DNA of 64,000 nucleotides, from NCBI RefSeq assembly GCF_003461625.1, contig NZ_QTXL01000006.1:111233-175232 (forward strand). The letters run 5' to 3'. The notes under the pieces are model-generated. The model searched no databases. It saw only the letters and a list, made by a program, of their open reading frames with translations, and was not told where the DNA came from. Within the stretch, counting starts at the first letter, position 1. Every line of letters starts with the position of its first letter. The position numbers and the translations under genes are program-made. Origin of the DNA: Clostridium sp. AF15-31 (lineage in GTDB: Bacteria > Bacillota > Clostridia > Lachnospirales > Lachnospiraceae). Positions 25,613 through 34,411 of the stretch are shown here, one piece after another.

Positions 25613-27790
25613 ATGGCTATTATATATAACAAAGAGAAAAGAATATTTTCTCTCCATACGGAACATACCACTTATCAGATGATGGCCGATACACATGATT
25701 ATTTGCTTCATCTGTATTACGGAAAACGCTTGGATTCGGAAATGGATTATATACTGACTTACTATGATCGAGGTTTTTCAGGAAATCCATATGATCTTGG
25801 AAACGATCGTACTTATTCCCTGGATGCACTTCCTCAGGAATTCCCTGTTCTTGGAACCGGTGATTACAGAACAACGGCAGGAAAGATCCGTGAAGCAAAT
25901 GGCTGTATGGCACTTGATCTTCGCTATACAGGATATCAGATTCAGGATGGTAAGTATGATCTCCCGGGACTTCCGGCAGCACATTCTGAAGCTGCACAGA
26001 CTCTGTGCATATATCTGAAGGACGAAAGAGTCGGTGTAGAGGTAACATTATTATATGGCGTATTACCTGACTGCGATGTAATAACCAGAAGTGTAAAAGT
26101 TACAAATGTCGGAAAGAATGAAATCTATCTGGAGAAGCTTTCCAGCGCATGTCTTGATCTTTTGTATGGAGATTATGATGTACTGACATTTTATGGACGG
26201 CATGCAATGGAACGGAATATGCAGCGAACACCGGTAACACATGGCAGACAGGTGATCGGAAGTAATCGTGGTACGTCCGGACATCAGTATAATCCATATA
26301 TGATCCTTGCGGAACACGGCACAACAGAGACCGCCGGAGCCTGTTATGGTATATCACTGGTGTACAGTGGAAGTTTTGAAGGAAGCGTAGAATTAGATCA
26401 GTTTGATCAGATCCGTCTGGTTATGGGTCTTCAGGAGGATTTCTTTTCCTATCAATTAAAGCCGGAGCAGACATTTTATGCCCCGGAAGCAGTTTTGTCA
26501 TATTCAGCGTATGGAATGGAACAGCTATCCAATCAGATGCATCATTTGGTGAGAGAGCATATCTGTCGCGGGAAATATAAAAATCAGATCCGTCCGGTTC
26601 TTGTAAATAGCTGGGAAGCCTGTTATTTTGATTTTAATGGTGAAGCGATCGTTAATCTTGCGGAGCAGGCTGCAGCACTTGGTGTGGAGCTTCTGGTCAT
26701 GGATGATGGCTGGTTTGGCACAAGAGATGATGATAATTCATCCCTTGGTGACTGGATTGTAAATGAAGATAAACTGGGCTGTTCTCTTACGGAGCTGACA
26801 AAACGGGTTCATGACAAAGGTGTTCAGTTTGGTATCTGGATAGAGCCGGAGATGGTTTCAGAAAACAGTGATCTTTACAGAAAACATCCGGAGTGGGCAA
26901 TTCAGGTTCCCGGTAAACATCCGGTACACGGCAGAAATCAGCTTGTACTTGATTTTGCAAATCCGGAGGTGGTGGATCATATCTATGAACAGATTGCAGC
27001 TGTCCTCAGGCAGGGCGATATCAATTATGTGAAATGGGATATGAATCGAAGCTTATGTGATATATATTCCGACAGTATGGTATGGCAGGGAAATGTAATG
27101 TATGACTATATGCTTGGTGTATATGACCTGCTGGAACGCCTGACGCAGGCATTTCCGGATATGTTATGGGAAGGCTGCTCCGGCGGTGGCGGAAGGTTTG
27201 ATATGGGTATGCTGTATTATACACCACAGATATGGTGCAGTGATAATACAGATGCAGTTGATCGTATCCGTATCCAGTATGGTACATCGTTTGCTTATCC
27301 TTTATCAACGATGGGAGCCCACGTATCTGCGGTGCCGAATCATCAGACCGGCAGAGTGACGGACATGAAGACCAGAGGTGTGGTTGCCATGACAGGTGCA
27401 TTCGGATATGAACTGGATCTTGGAAAGTTATCTGAGGAAGATAAGACGGCAGTCCGTGAACAGATCAAAACCTATCATGAAGCAGCACCGGTTATTTTAA
27501 AAGGGGATTATTACAGATTAAGTAATCCGTTTGAGGCGGAATATGGAGCATGGATGTCTGTCGATGAAGAAAAAAAACATGCAGTTGTAGGTGCTGTTTT
27601 ATTAAATACACATGGTAATCATCCTGTATTTTATATTCGATTGAGAGGGCTTGCGCCGGAACGTTCCTATCGGGATAAGAAAACAGGTACTGTTTATTCA
27701 GGAGCTGCTTTGATGGAGCTCGGTATGCCGTTTACGGTAGTATCCGGTAATTATCCAAGCTATCAGATCCTGCTTGATGCAGTAGAATAA
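25613..27790 (+). CDS. Alpha-galactosidase, GH36
   Basis: The protein has 725 residues, the GH36 subgroup I length. The nucleophile is Asp476 in VKWDMNRSL and the acid/base is in WCSDNTDA (Asp544 region); LVMDDGWFGTRDDD is the substrate pocket and CSGGGGRFD the conserved loop. There is no signal peptide, so it acts in the cytosol on imported raffinose, stachyose or melibiose, releasing galactose. In Ruminococcus gnavus the same domain is fused to a sucrose kinase (AgaSK); here the kinase-like part is the next, separate gene. Confidence 0.95.
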   Translation: MAIIYNKEKRIFSLHTEHTTYQMMADTHDYLLHLYYGKRLDSEMDYILTYYDRGFSGNPYDLGNDRTYSLDALPQEFPVLGTGDYRTTAGKIREANGCMALDLRYTGYQIQDGKYDLPGLPAAHSEAAQTLCIYLKDERVGVEVTLLYGVLPDCDVITRSVKVTNVGKNEIYLEKLSSACLDLLYGDYDVLTFYGRHAMERNMQRTPVTHGRQVIGSNRGTSGHQYNPYMILAEHGTTETAGACYGISLVYSGSFEGSVELDQFDQIRLVMGLQEDFFSYQLKPEQTFYAPEAVLSYSAYGMEQLSNQMHHLVREHICRGKYKNQIRPVLVNSWEACYFDFNGEAIVNLAEQAAALGVELLVMDDGWFGTRDDDNSSLGDWIVNEDKLGCSLTELTKRVHDKGVQFGIWIEPEMVSENSDLYRKHPEWAIQVPGKHPVHGRNQLVLDFANPEVVDHIYEQIAAVLRQGDINYVKWDMNRSLCDIYSDSMVWQGNVMYDYMLGVYDLLERLTQAFPDMLWEGCSGGGGRFDMGMLYYTPQIWCSDNTDAVDRIRIQYGTSFAYPLSTMGAHVSAVPNHQTGRVTDMKTRGVVAMTGAFGYELDLGKLSEEDKTAVREQIKTYHEAAPVILKGDYYRLSNPFEAEYGAWMSVDEEKKHAVVGAVLLNTHGNHPVFYIRLRGLAPERSYRDKKTGTVYSGAALMELGMPFTVVSGNYPSYQILLDAVE

Positions 27791-27801
27791 GAATAAATAG
27801 G

Positions 27802-27835
27802 ACTCCCCGGTTTCTGTTTGCAGAGATCGGGGAGT
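27802..27835 (+). other. Hairpin between alpha-galactosidase and kinase-like genes
   Basis: ACTCCCCG and CGGGGAGT enclose a second stem TTTCTG/CAGAGA. No T-run follows, so it is more likely an mRNA processing or stabilising hairpin than a full terminator. It may lower expression of the two downstream genes relative to the transporter. Confidence 0.5.
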
Positions 27836-27894
27836 TTGGCAAGAACAATAGAGTAAAAGATATATAAGATGATCAGAAATGAGGTGACGGACAG

Positions 27895-28722
27895 ATGGAT
27901 ACGAAAGAAATTACAGTATCGGATCTGGCGCAGGAACAGATCAAAAACGCAGAACGATTATTTCCGTTGATCCGGAAAAAAACAGAAGAAAGAAAAGAGA
28001 AAAAAACAGTCATATCGGTATCCGGAGGTTCTGGTGTTGGTAAGACCGGAATGGCTTTCTTACTTCAAAATATGTTTGAAAAACAGGGAAAGAAATCACT
28101 TATTATAAGCGGGGACAATTATCCGCATCGGATTCCCATGTATAATGATGCAGAACGAATTGCGAGATTTCGTATGTCCGGGTTAAATGGACTTATAACT
28201 GAAAGGCTATATACAGATAAAGTAAAAGAAAAACTATTAGAGCTTCAAAAAGCCGGAAGGGATGCAGAAGAACAGGAGGACATGCAGTGGTTATCCATAT
28301 ATCAGAAGTATGGAGACAAGGCTCTTACAGACTATCTGGGTACGGATCAGGAACTGGATTATGAAGCTATATCGAATCTTCTCATGCAGTTTCATGGAGG
28401 AACCTCACAACTGCTGCTACGTCATATGGGAAGAACCCCGGATGATATCTGGTATGATCGCAGGGATGTATCAGATACAGATATTCTGATCCTTGAATGG
28501 ACACATGGAAACAGTGCATACCTGCAGGGGGTGGATGTATCTGTTGTATTGATCAGTACGCCGGAAGAAACACTTGAAAACCGAAAGAAGAGGAATCGTG
28601 ACACTGCCATTGACAGTCCCTTTGTAGCCAGAGTATTAAGAATTGAGCAGAAGAAGATTAATGATGGACTGGATCGGGCAGATATCATTCAGGATATGCA
28701 TGGCAGGATTTATACGGAATAG
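27895..28722 (+). CDS. P-loop kinase, sucrose-kinase-like (AgaSK C-terminal-type)
   Basis: A Walker A motif GGSGVGKT (residues 44-51) near the N-terminus and a Walker B-like DILILEWTHGN further on define a P-loop kinase of the adenylylsulfate/uridine kinase type, 275 residues. In Ruminococcus gnavus AgaSK, a domain of this kind follows the GH36 part and phosphorylates sucrose to sucrose-6-phosphate. Its place between a GH36 enzyme and a GH13_18 phosphorylase supports the same role. I infer the substrate from context; assay data are absent. Confidence 0.72.
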   Translation: MDTKEITVSDLAQEQIKNAERLFPLIRKKTEERKEKKTVISVSGGSGVGKTGMAFLLQNMFEKQGKKSLIISGDNYPHRIPMYNDAERIARFRMSGLNGLITERLYTDKVKEKLLELQKAGRDAEEQEDMQWLSIYQKYGDKALTDYLGTDQELDYEAISNLLMQFHGGTSQLLLRHMGRTPDDIWYDRRDVSDTDILILEWTHGNSAYLQGVDVSVVLISTPEETLENRKKRNRDTAIDSPFVARVLRIEQKKINDGLDRADIIQDMHGRIYTE

Positions 28723-28746
28723 TAAGTGAACAGGAGGTTATAGAAT

Positions 28747-30384
28747 ATGAGGAAAACAGAGATAGAAGAAACAACTATGACAGATATAAATAAAATTGAA
28801 AATGGTCCAATGCTGAATCTGTATCCGGACAGTCTTGGCGGAGATCTGGAAGCTGTTGCGGATTTATTTGAAAGAGATGGATTTGCAGATGCATTTTCCT
28901 CAATGTATATACTACCGAGTATTTACCATTCTGATCTGGATCGTGGTTTTTCTGTAATCGACTATGATCTTGAGGAGACATTTCATTCTGAAAAGGCACT
29001 ATTACGGTTGGGCAGACAGAATATAGATCTGAAGCTGGATTTTGTGTTAAACCATGCGTCTGTACAGTCGCCACAGTTTCAGGATCTGTTGGAGAATGGC
29101 AGTCGATCGGAATATCGTGACTTTTTTATTAACTGGAATACATTCTGGGAAAACTGTGGAGAAATGACAGAAGACGGCTATATACAACCGGAACAGAAGT
29201 ATTTGGATCCAATGTTCTTCCGCAAACCGGGATTACCTCTGTTGATGGTGGAAATGGCAGATGGCAGTCGGATTCCATACTGGAATACGTTTTATCAGGA
29301 GATTCGGGATACTGAGGATTATCATACCAGATATTTGGGACAAATGGATCTCAATATTAAATCAGAAAAGGTCTGGGACTTTTACCGTGAAACCATAAAA
29401 AAACTGGCAGGTTACGGAGCAAAGATAATCCGTCTGGATGCATTTGCATATGCCCCAAAAGCACCGGGACGCGCCAATTTCTTAAATGAACCGGAGACAT
29501 GGGAATTCCTTGAACAGATCCATAAGCTTGCAAAACCATATGGAATCCGCCTTCTTCCGGAGATTCATGCCGGATATAAAGAGAAAAAGTATAAGCTGAT
29601 AGCAGAGAAGGGATATCTGACATATGACTTTTTCCTTCCGGGATTGATCCTGGATGCTCTTTACAGAGGCGATGGCTCTTACCTGGAGCAGTGGGCAAAG
29701 GAACAGATAAAAGAGAATATTCATACTGTGAATATGCTTGGATGCCATGATGGAATACCGGTACTGGATCTTGCCGGATTGTTGCCGGACAACAGGATTG
29801 AAGATCTGATCCGGCTGCTTGTGGATCGTGGTGGTTTTGTAAAGGATCTTCACGGTAATAAAAAGATGTATTATCAGGTAAATACGACATATTATAATGC
29901 ACTTGGCGAAAATGAACAGGCATTGTTATTAGCCAGAGCATTGCAGATATTTATGCCCGGAAAACCTCAGGTCTGGTATTTGGATCTGTTTGCCGGATCT
30001 AATGATTATGAGGCAGTGAAGCGTGCGGGTGCAGGTGGACATAAAGAGATCAACCGGACGAATCTTTCACAAAAAGATATAGAGTCAGGCCTTGAAAAGG
30101 AGGTCGTAAAAAAGCAGCTTGAAATGTTGAAATTCCGGAAAGAATTTCCGGCATTTGGATTTGATGCGGAAATGACAATCCGGACAAAGCCTGCAGCGCA
30201 GATCTCCGCTCAGGCAGAAAATGCTTTGCATTTTGCAGAACTACCGGCGGACCAGATGTATAACCGTATTTATATCACCTGGAAAAAGGATGGTTATCTT
30301 GCCCGCCTGTCCGCAGACCTTAAAGCCCATACCTATCGGATTCAGGCTCTTGATCCATCCGGTAACCTGGTCTGGCAGTCGTAA
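28747..30384 (+). CDS. GH13_18 sucrose or sucrose-6-phosphate phosphorylase
   Basis: The catalytic set of sucrose phosphorylase is present: nucleophile Asp231 in RLDAFAYAPK, acid/base Glu272 in LLPEIHAGY and Asp335 in LGCHDGIPVLD. The start LYPDSLGGDL is typical. Length 545. The pairing with a sucrose-kinase-like gene suggests the substrate is sucrose-6-phosphate, giving glucose-1-phosphate and fructose-6-phosphate, as reported for R. gnavus. Plain sucrose remains possible. AGGAGG is 9 nt before the ATG. It is the last gene of the operon, which ends at palindrome E. Confidence 0.88.
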   Translation: MRKTEIEETTMTDINKIENGPMLNLYPDSLGGDLEAVADLFERDGFADAFSSMYILPSIYHSDLDRGFSVIDYDLEETFHSEKALLRLGRQNIDLKLDFVLNHASVQSPQFQDLLENGSRSEYRDFFINWNTFWENCGEMTEDGYIQPEQKYLDPMFFRKPGLPLLMVEMADGSRIPYWNTFYQEIRDTEDYHTRYLGQMDLNIKSEKVWDFYRETIKKLAGYGAKIIRLDAFAYAPKAPGRANFLNEPETWEFLEQIHKLAKPYGIRLLPEIHAGYKEKKYKLIAEKGYLTYDFFLPGLILDALYRGDGSYLEQWAKEQIKENIHTVNMLGCHDGIPVLDLAGLLPDNRIEDLIRLLVDRGGFVKDLHGNKKMYYQVNTTYYNALGENEQALLLARALQIFMPGKPQVWYLDLFAGSNDYEAVKRAGAGGHKEINRTNLSQKDIESGLEKEVVKKQLEMLKFRKEFPAFGFDAEMTIRTKPAAQISAQAENALHFAELPADQMYNRIYITWKKDGYLARLSADLKAHTYRIQALDPSGNLVWQS

Positions 30385-30390
30385 TGTGTA

Positions 30391-30678
30391 AATCCCCTCC
30401 GACAGATGGTTATACATATGGGGCTTTATCTGTATTTCCTATCTGGCAGTCAGCCGTTTTTTACTATGACTTGCTATGATTTCTGTTTGCTGCATATGCC
30501 TGATTCGTAAATACTCCTGTGCCAACTCGCTCTTTGAGCTCGAACAGGCACCCGTATTTACTGGCAATATGCAGCTCACAACGAAATCTTCGCAAATGTC
30601 ATAGTTAGAAAACGTCTGATGACCATATAAGAAATACAGGTAAAACGCTACGCATATAACCATCTGTCGGAGGGGATT
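30391..30678. repeat. Long nested palindrome, copy E
   Basis: Outer arms AATCCCCTCCGACAGATGG and CCATCTGTCGGAGGGGATT, shared with copy D. The middle arms pair (CTGTATTTCCTAT with the complement ATAAGAAATACAG; CTATGAC with GTCATAG). The core matches A to C (GTAAATACTCCTGTG, ACTCGC-TCTTT-GAG). It starts 7 bp after the phosphorylase stop codon. Bases 30679-30753 hold ATTCGAGTG/CACTCGAAT, a second hairpin that may terminate the minus-strand gene. Confidence 0.8.
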
Positions 30679-30753
30679 CTCTAATTTCATAATATAAATA
30701 ATGGATTCGAGTGCCAGCCTGCCGGATCACTCGAATCCATTGTTTATGCAGAC

Positions 30754-31212
30754 TTATTTCTCTGGAAAAAGCTTGCGGAAGATCAGACGGATAAATGGAC
30801 CGCAATAAAAAAGCTGCCAGAAGAAAGCTACCGGGAAGTTTAAGAAGGTGGTCTGGAGCCACACGGCTGCAAACTGACGACCGGCATGCTTGAATAAAAT
30901 AGTGGCAACAAGGCTCATGCAAGGACACATAATACAGATGATCATGGTAGAAATTGCAAGCGTGATGATGATCGGGCGGTCATCCGGCTTCACGAAGCGG
31001 AATGCAAGAGCATGTGCAGCCTTATCTACAAACAGGAATTCAAGTAAAAAGGCAACCGGCCACATGATGATAAGCTCATGAAAGGCGGCTAAGAAAACGG
31101 AGTTTGACATTCCACCCGTGTTTAGGGAAATGTTGTAGCAGATCATGGCATAGACCATAAGAAAAGACATCATTAATGTGAAAACAATGTTTTGAAATAA
31201 AGTTTTTGGCAT
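30754..31212 (-). CDS. DUF2798-type membrane protein
   Basis: A 152-residue protein with four helices in two similar pairs, each beginning with a TLMMSFLMVY or TLAISTMIICI pattern, as in DUF2798. The ATG at 31212 is chosen because AAAAAGGAG is close upstream and family members start at MPKTLFQN. The function of the family is unknown. It is monocistronic. Confidence 0.75.
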   Translation of the reverse strand: MPKTLFQNIVFTLMMSFLMVYAMICYNISLNTGGMSNSVFLAAFHELIIMWPVAFLLEFLFVDKAAHALAFRFVKPDDRPIIITLAISTMIICIMCPCMSLVATILFKHAGRQFAAVWLQTTFLNFPVAFFWQLFYCGPFIRLIFRKLFPEK

Positions 31213-31616
31213 AAAATAAATCTCCTTTTTGATAAATAATCTGAATAAATGCAGAACCAAAACTGCAAATATCTTAAAAATAAGCACAAAAAAGACACAT
31301 GTGTTGTTCGTTATCAAGTGATATGCTCATCCGTCGGCAAACGAGGTGAAATATCAGGAGCACACTTGTGTCGTTTCCAATTTTATACCAAAGCTTTTTC
31401 TTCAATTTTTACAACGTCGGTCATTATACTAAGCTTTTAGTAAAAATGCAAGTGAAAATTTCATATTCAAACTTATAAAATTTCATATGCAGGTATAAAG
31501 AATATCATAGGTGAAAACAGATAATTGTATACGCAATAATACATGGATTTGTTTGACTTATAAATGGGTAGATGCTAGTATCATAGTTATGATCATTATG
31601 TGGGAGGCAGATGGAT
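31213..31616. other. Intergenic region, 400 bases, divergent genes
   Basis: No gene is supported. The only structure is an inverted repeat with one mismatch, GACACATGTGT (31293-31303) and ACACTTGTGTC (31362-31372), with a 58-nt spacer; this could be a regulator site or part of a folded leader of the minus-strand gene. Otherwise AT-rich. Confidence 0.35.
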
Positions 31617-32216
31617 ATGAACAGTGCACAGAAGATATGTATGATTGTCGGAGTGGGTTTTGCAGGAATAGGGCTTTTTATGACATTGATCTTTTTATTT
31701 GCATTTGGTAAGCCCGGGGCATTTATATTAATTCCATTAATGTTTGTGGTACTTGGATTATGTTTTATCGTGACGATCCTTGTTATGCTCCATAACAAGA
31801 AAATGATCCGTGTACATGGTGAAAAGTATACAGCGAAGATTTATGGTTATGTAAAAAATACATCTTATATGGTAAATGGCAGATTTCCTTTAAATGTAAA
31901 GGTGCATTATTTTGATAATTATGGTATCGAGCGGGAAGTAATCCTGCCGACTTCGATCAGTGGAGGAGCGGATTCCATGTTCCCGATCGGAATGACGATC
32001 GATATCTATGAATACAATGGTAAGTACAGTTATGATCCTGCTTCTGTCCGTGGAGAACGGCTCAGAAGAGAAGAAGAGCTGATGGACAACAAGCCGATCG
32101 ATCCGGAACAGCTTCACCTGATCGCAGTCCGATGTTCGAACTGCGGTGCTTCTTATAAGGCAGCAACCGGATATGCCAGCCGCTGCCCTTATTGTGGTGG
32201 TTACCAGAATGTGTGA
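31617..32216 (+). CDS. Membrane protein with C-terminal zinc ribbon
   Basis: Two helices (about 7-32 and 37-58) are followed by a beta-rich DUF3592-like domain (YTAKIYGYVKNTSYMVNG to DIYEYNGKYSYDP) and a zinc ribbon C-x2-C...C-x2-C (CSNCGASY, CPYCGG). Length about 199. GGGAGG is 9 nt before the ATG at 31617; an ATG at 31611 is too close. The function is unknown. It converges on hcp, with 69 bp between the stop codons. Confidence 0.65.
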   Translation: MNSAQKICMIVGVGFAGIGLFMTLIFLFAFGKPGAFILIPLMFVVLGLCFIVTILVMLHNKKMIRVHGEKYTAKIYGYVKNTSYMVNGRFPLNVKVHYFDNYGIEREVILPTSISGGADSMFPIGMTIDIYEYNGKYSYDPASVRGERLRREEELMDNKPIDPEQLHLIAVRCSNCGASYKAATGYASRCPYCGGYQNV

Positions 32217-32285
32217 TAAAGCACTGATGTTTGCCGGAACGTGTGATGAAGCTGTTGCCGGAATGGGATGATGCCGGCTGACTAT

Positions 32286-34049
32286 TTAGCCGCGCCCGAG
32301 GATCGCATCCATATCCTGCTCAGGAGCCGTGATCGGCTGCAGGTTGTAGGTGTCAACCAGAAAACGGACAACGGTCTCTGTCATGAATGCCGGAAGGGTT
32401 GGGCCGAGATAGATGTTTTTGACACCGAGGGCAAGCAGGGTTAAAAGGATGCAGACAGCCTTCTGTTCATACCATGAAAGAACGAGAGTCAGAGGAAGCT
32501 CGTTGATATCACAGTTAAAAGCTTCTGCCAGTGCAAGGGCAACTTTGATCGCGCTGTAAGAATCATTACACTGCCCCATATCTAAGATCCTTGGAATTCC
32601 ATCGATCTCACCCAGGTCGAGATCATTGAACCGGTATTTGCCACAGGCAAGTGTCAGAACGAGAGAATCCATAGGAGTCTGTTTTACAAATTCCGTATAA
32701 TAATTTCTGCCCGGATGGGCACCGTCACAGCCGCCAACTAAGAAGATGTGTTTGATATCACCATTCTTGATGGCGGCTGTAAGTTTATCTGCATGGGAGA
32801 GGACTGCGCCATGTGCAAATCCTGTTGTCAGGATATGTCCGCCATTGATACCGCTCATGCTGTGATCGTGTTCATAGCCGCCCAGCTTTAGGGCATGCTT
32901 GATGATCGGAGTAAAATCCTTCTTGCCATCCTTTGTTCCCTCGATATGCACCATTCCTTCATAGCCGACAACAGAGGTAGTGTAGATGCGATCCTCATAG
33001 CTTGGGCGTGGGGGCATCAGGCAGTTGGTTGTAAAGAGGACGGGTGCAGGGATATTTTCAAATTCCGTCTGTTGGCTCTGCCAAGCAGTTCCGAAGTTAC
33101 CGGCAAGATGCTTATAGGCAGCTAATTTTGGATAGCCGTGAGCCGGAAGCATTTCGCAATGTGTATAGACATTGACCCCGGTTCCTTCGGTCTGTTTTAA
33201 GAGCAGATCCAGATCACGGAGATCATGACCGGATACAACGATGAAAGGCCCCTTGCGGATATCGGTGTGAACCTTAGTCGGCGTTGGTGTGCCGAAGGAT
33301 TCGGTATTTGCCTTATCGAGCAGTTCCATGCACTGATAGTTCACTTTTCCGAATTCCATAATAAGCTCGATCCATTCTTCTACCGAGTGTTCGCGGTTCA
33401 CTTCACACAAGCCCTTATAGAACCAGGTTGTTACATTATCATTTTGATAGCCGAGATTCATTGCATGATGCGCATACGCAGCCATTCCCTTTAAGCCGAA
33501 CAATAACGTGGAGCGGAGTGACACGATATCGTCCGTACCATCCCACAGGCTGATTACCGGGATATCATGTGGATCTTTCAATCCACAGGTCGGAGGATTG
33601 ATATTTGCTGTTGATGAATTCATATTTGTATCTGAGAAGTTCATATTTGTAGTCGGGAAGTTCTTATATGCGATATCTGATATGCTACATATGTCTGTAG
33701 GCATACAGCGCATGATATCCTTCTGGTTTTTCTGCACTTCTTTGATGTAATCTTTGATTGCTTTATCATCAAAATTTACATTTGTAAGTGTCGTAAATAA
33801 GCCGTCGATCAGCAGGCGGTCAGCGGATTTTCGGGTGTTCAGGTATCGGGACAGAAGTTTGGGATCTGTCTCTTTTTTCTGTTGCAAGGATTTCTTTGTA
33901 AGCTCGGCTGCTTCGGCAAGTCGTATCAGTTCACAGATCAATTCGTCCTGCAGATTGGATGTCGAGGGCTGCTTACCGCAGACTCCGGTATTTACACAGG
34001 CTTTATTGCCAGCCGTCTGCTGGCACTGAAAACAAAACATATTTGACAT
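32286..34049 (-). CDS. hcp: Hybrid cluster protein (hydroxylamine reductase)
   Basis: The N-terminal cysteine set C-x2-C-x8-C-x5-C (FCFQCQQTAG to TGVCG) binds the first cluster, and later segments (VSGHDLRDL, VYTHCEMLPAHGYP, GGCDGAHPGRNYY, DMGQCNDSYSA) supply the ligands of the hybrid Fe-S-O cluster. Hcp acts in NO detoxification and protein S-nitrosylation. The ATG at 34049 has GGAGG upstream. At 587 residues it is about 40 longer than usual because of an Asn/Thr/Ser-rich insert near residues 130-150 with short repeats (NMNFSDTNMNSSTANIN). Confidence 0.93.
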   Translation of the reverse strand: MSNMFCFQCQQTAGNKACVNTGVCGKQPSTSNLQDELICELIRLAEAAELTKKSLQQKKETDPKLLSRYLNTRKSADRLLIDGLFTTLTNVNFDDKAIKDYIKEVQKNQKDIMRCMPTDICSISDIAYKNFPTTNMNFSDTNMNSSTANINPPTCGLKDPHDIPVISLWDGTDDIVSLRSTLLFGLKGMAAYAHHAMNLGYQNDNVTTWFYKGLCEVNREHSVEEWIELIMEFGKVNYQCMELLDKANTESFGTPTPTKVHTDIRKGPFIVVSGHDLRDLDLLLKQTEGTGVNVYTHCEMLPAHGYPKLAAYKHLAGNFGTAWQSQQTEFENIPAPVLFTTNCLMPPRPSYEDRIYTTSVVGYEGMVHIEGTKDGKKDFTPIIKHALKLGGYEHDHSMSGINGGHILTTGFAHGAVLSHADKLTAAIKNGDIKHIFLVGGCDGAHPGRNYYTEFVKQTPMDSLVLTLACGKYRFNDLDLGEIDGIPRILDMGQCNDSYSAIKVALALAEAFNCDINELPLTLVLSWYEQKAVCILLTLLALGVKNIYLGPTLPAFMTETVVRFLVDTYNLQPITAPEQDMDAILGRG

Positions 34050-34411
34050 GGGATAACCTCCTGATGGAATTTTACTGATGAGTGCGGAATCGCATATATA
34101 CTGTGTTGGTAAGTCATGCTGTTCATGTATGAGCAATATATATAATAATTCTGCAATTATCTTTTTAAACATATTTAGTATCGTCGGATGTTTCCGGAAT
34201 TATACAGGCAAAACCTTTCATTCAGTGTAAGTGTTATTTGAGGAAGATATCTGATAGTATAAATATTGTCAGATATGGTGGGTATGAAATTAAGAAATAA
34301 ATTATGATACCCCCAGGAGCCGGGCAGCAGTGGGTATGAGAGAGCGAAGGAAACCATGATACCCCAAGAAGTCAGACAACAGCAATTAAGAAAGTACAAG
34401 GAGGCGGCAGC
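34050..34411. other. Divergent region between hcp and the Bce-type operon
   Basis: No gene is supported in these 362 bases. An inverted repeat ATATCTGA (34247-34254) and TCAGATAT (34269-34276) with a 14-nt spacer lies 140 bp upstream of the ABC gene and could be an operator. ATGATACCCC occurs twice (near 34303 and 34358) as a direct repeat. Neither is assigned with confidence. Confidence 0.35.

Noticed and set aside
30439..30690. Minus-strand ORF of 83 codons inside palindrome E
   Set aside because: It lies wholly in the self-complementary repeat and has no ribosome site; it is not a gene.
32217..32285. Repeated TTGCCGGAA units between convergent stop codons
   Set aside because: Short, imperfect direct repeats with no fold or known role.
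34303..34370. Direct repeat ATGATACCCC upstream of the Bce-type operon
   Set aside because: Only ten bases, spaced unlike known BceR sites; could be chance.
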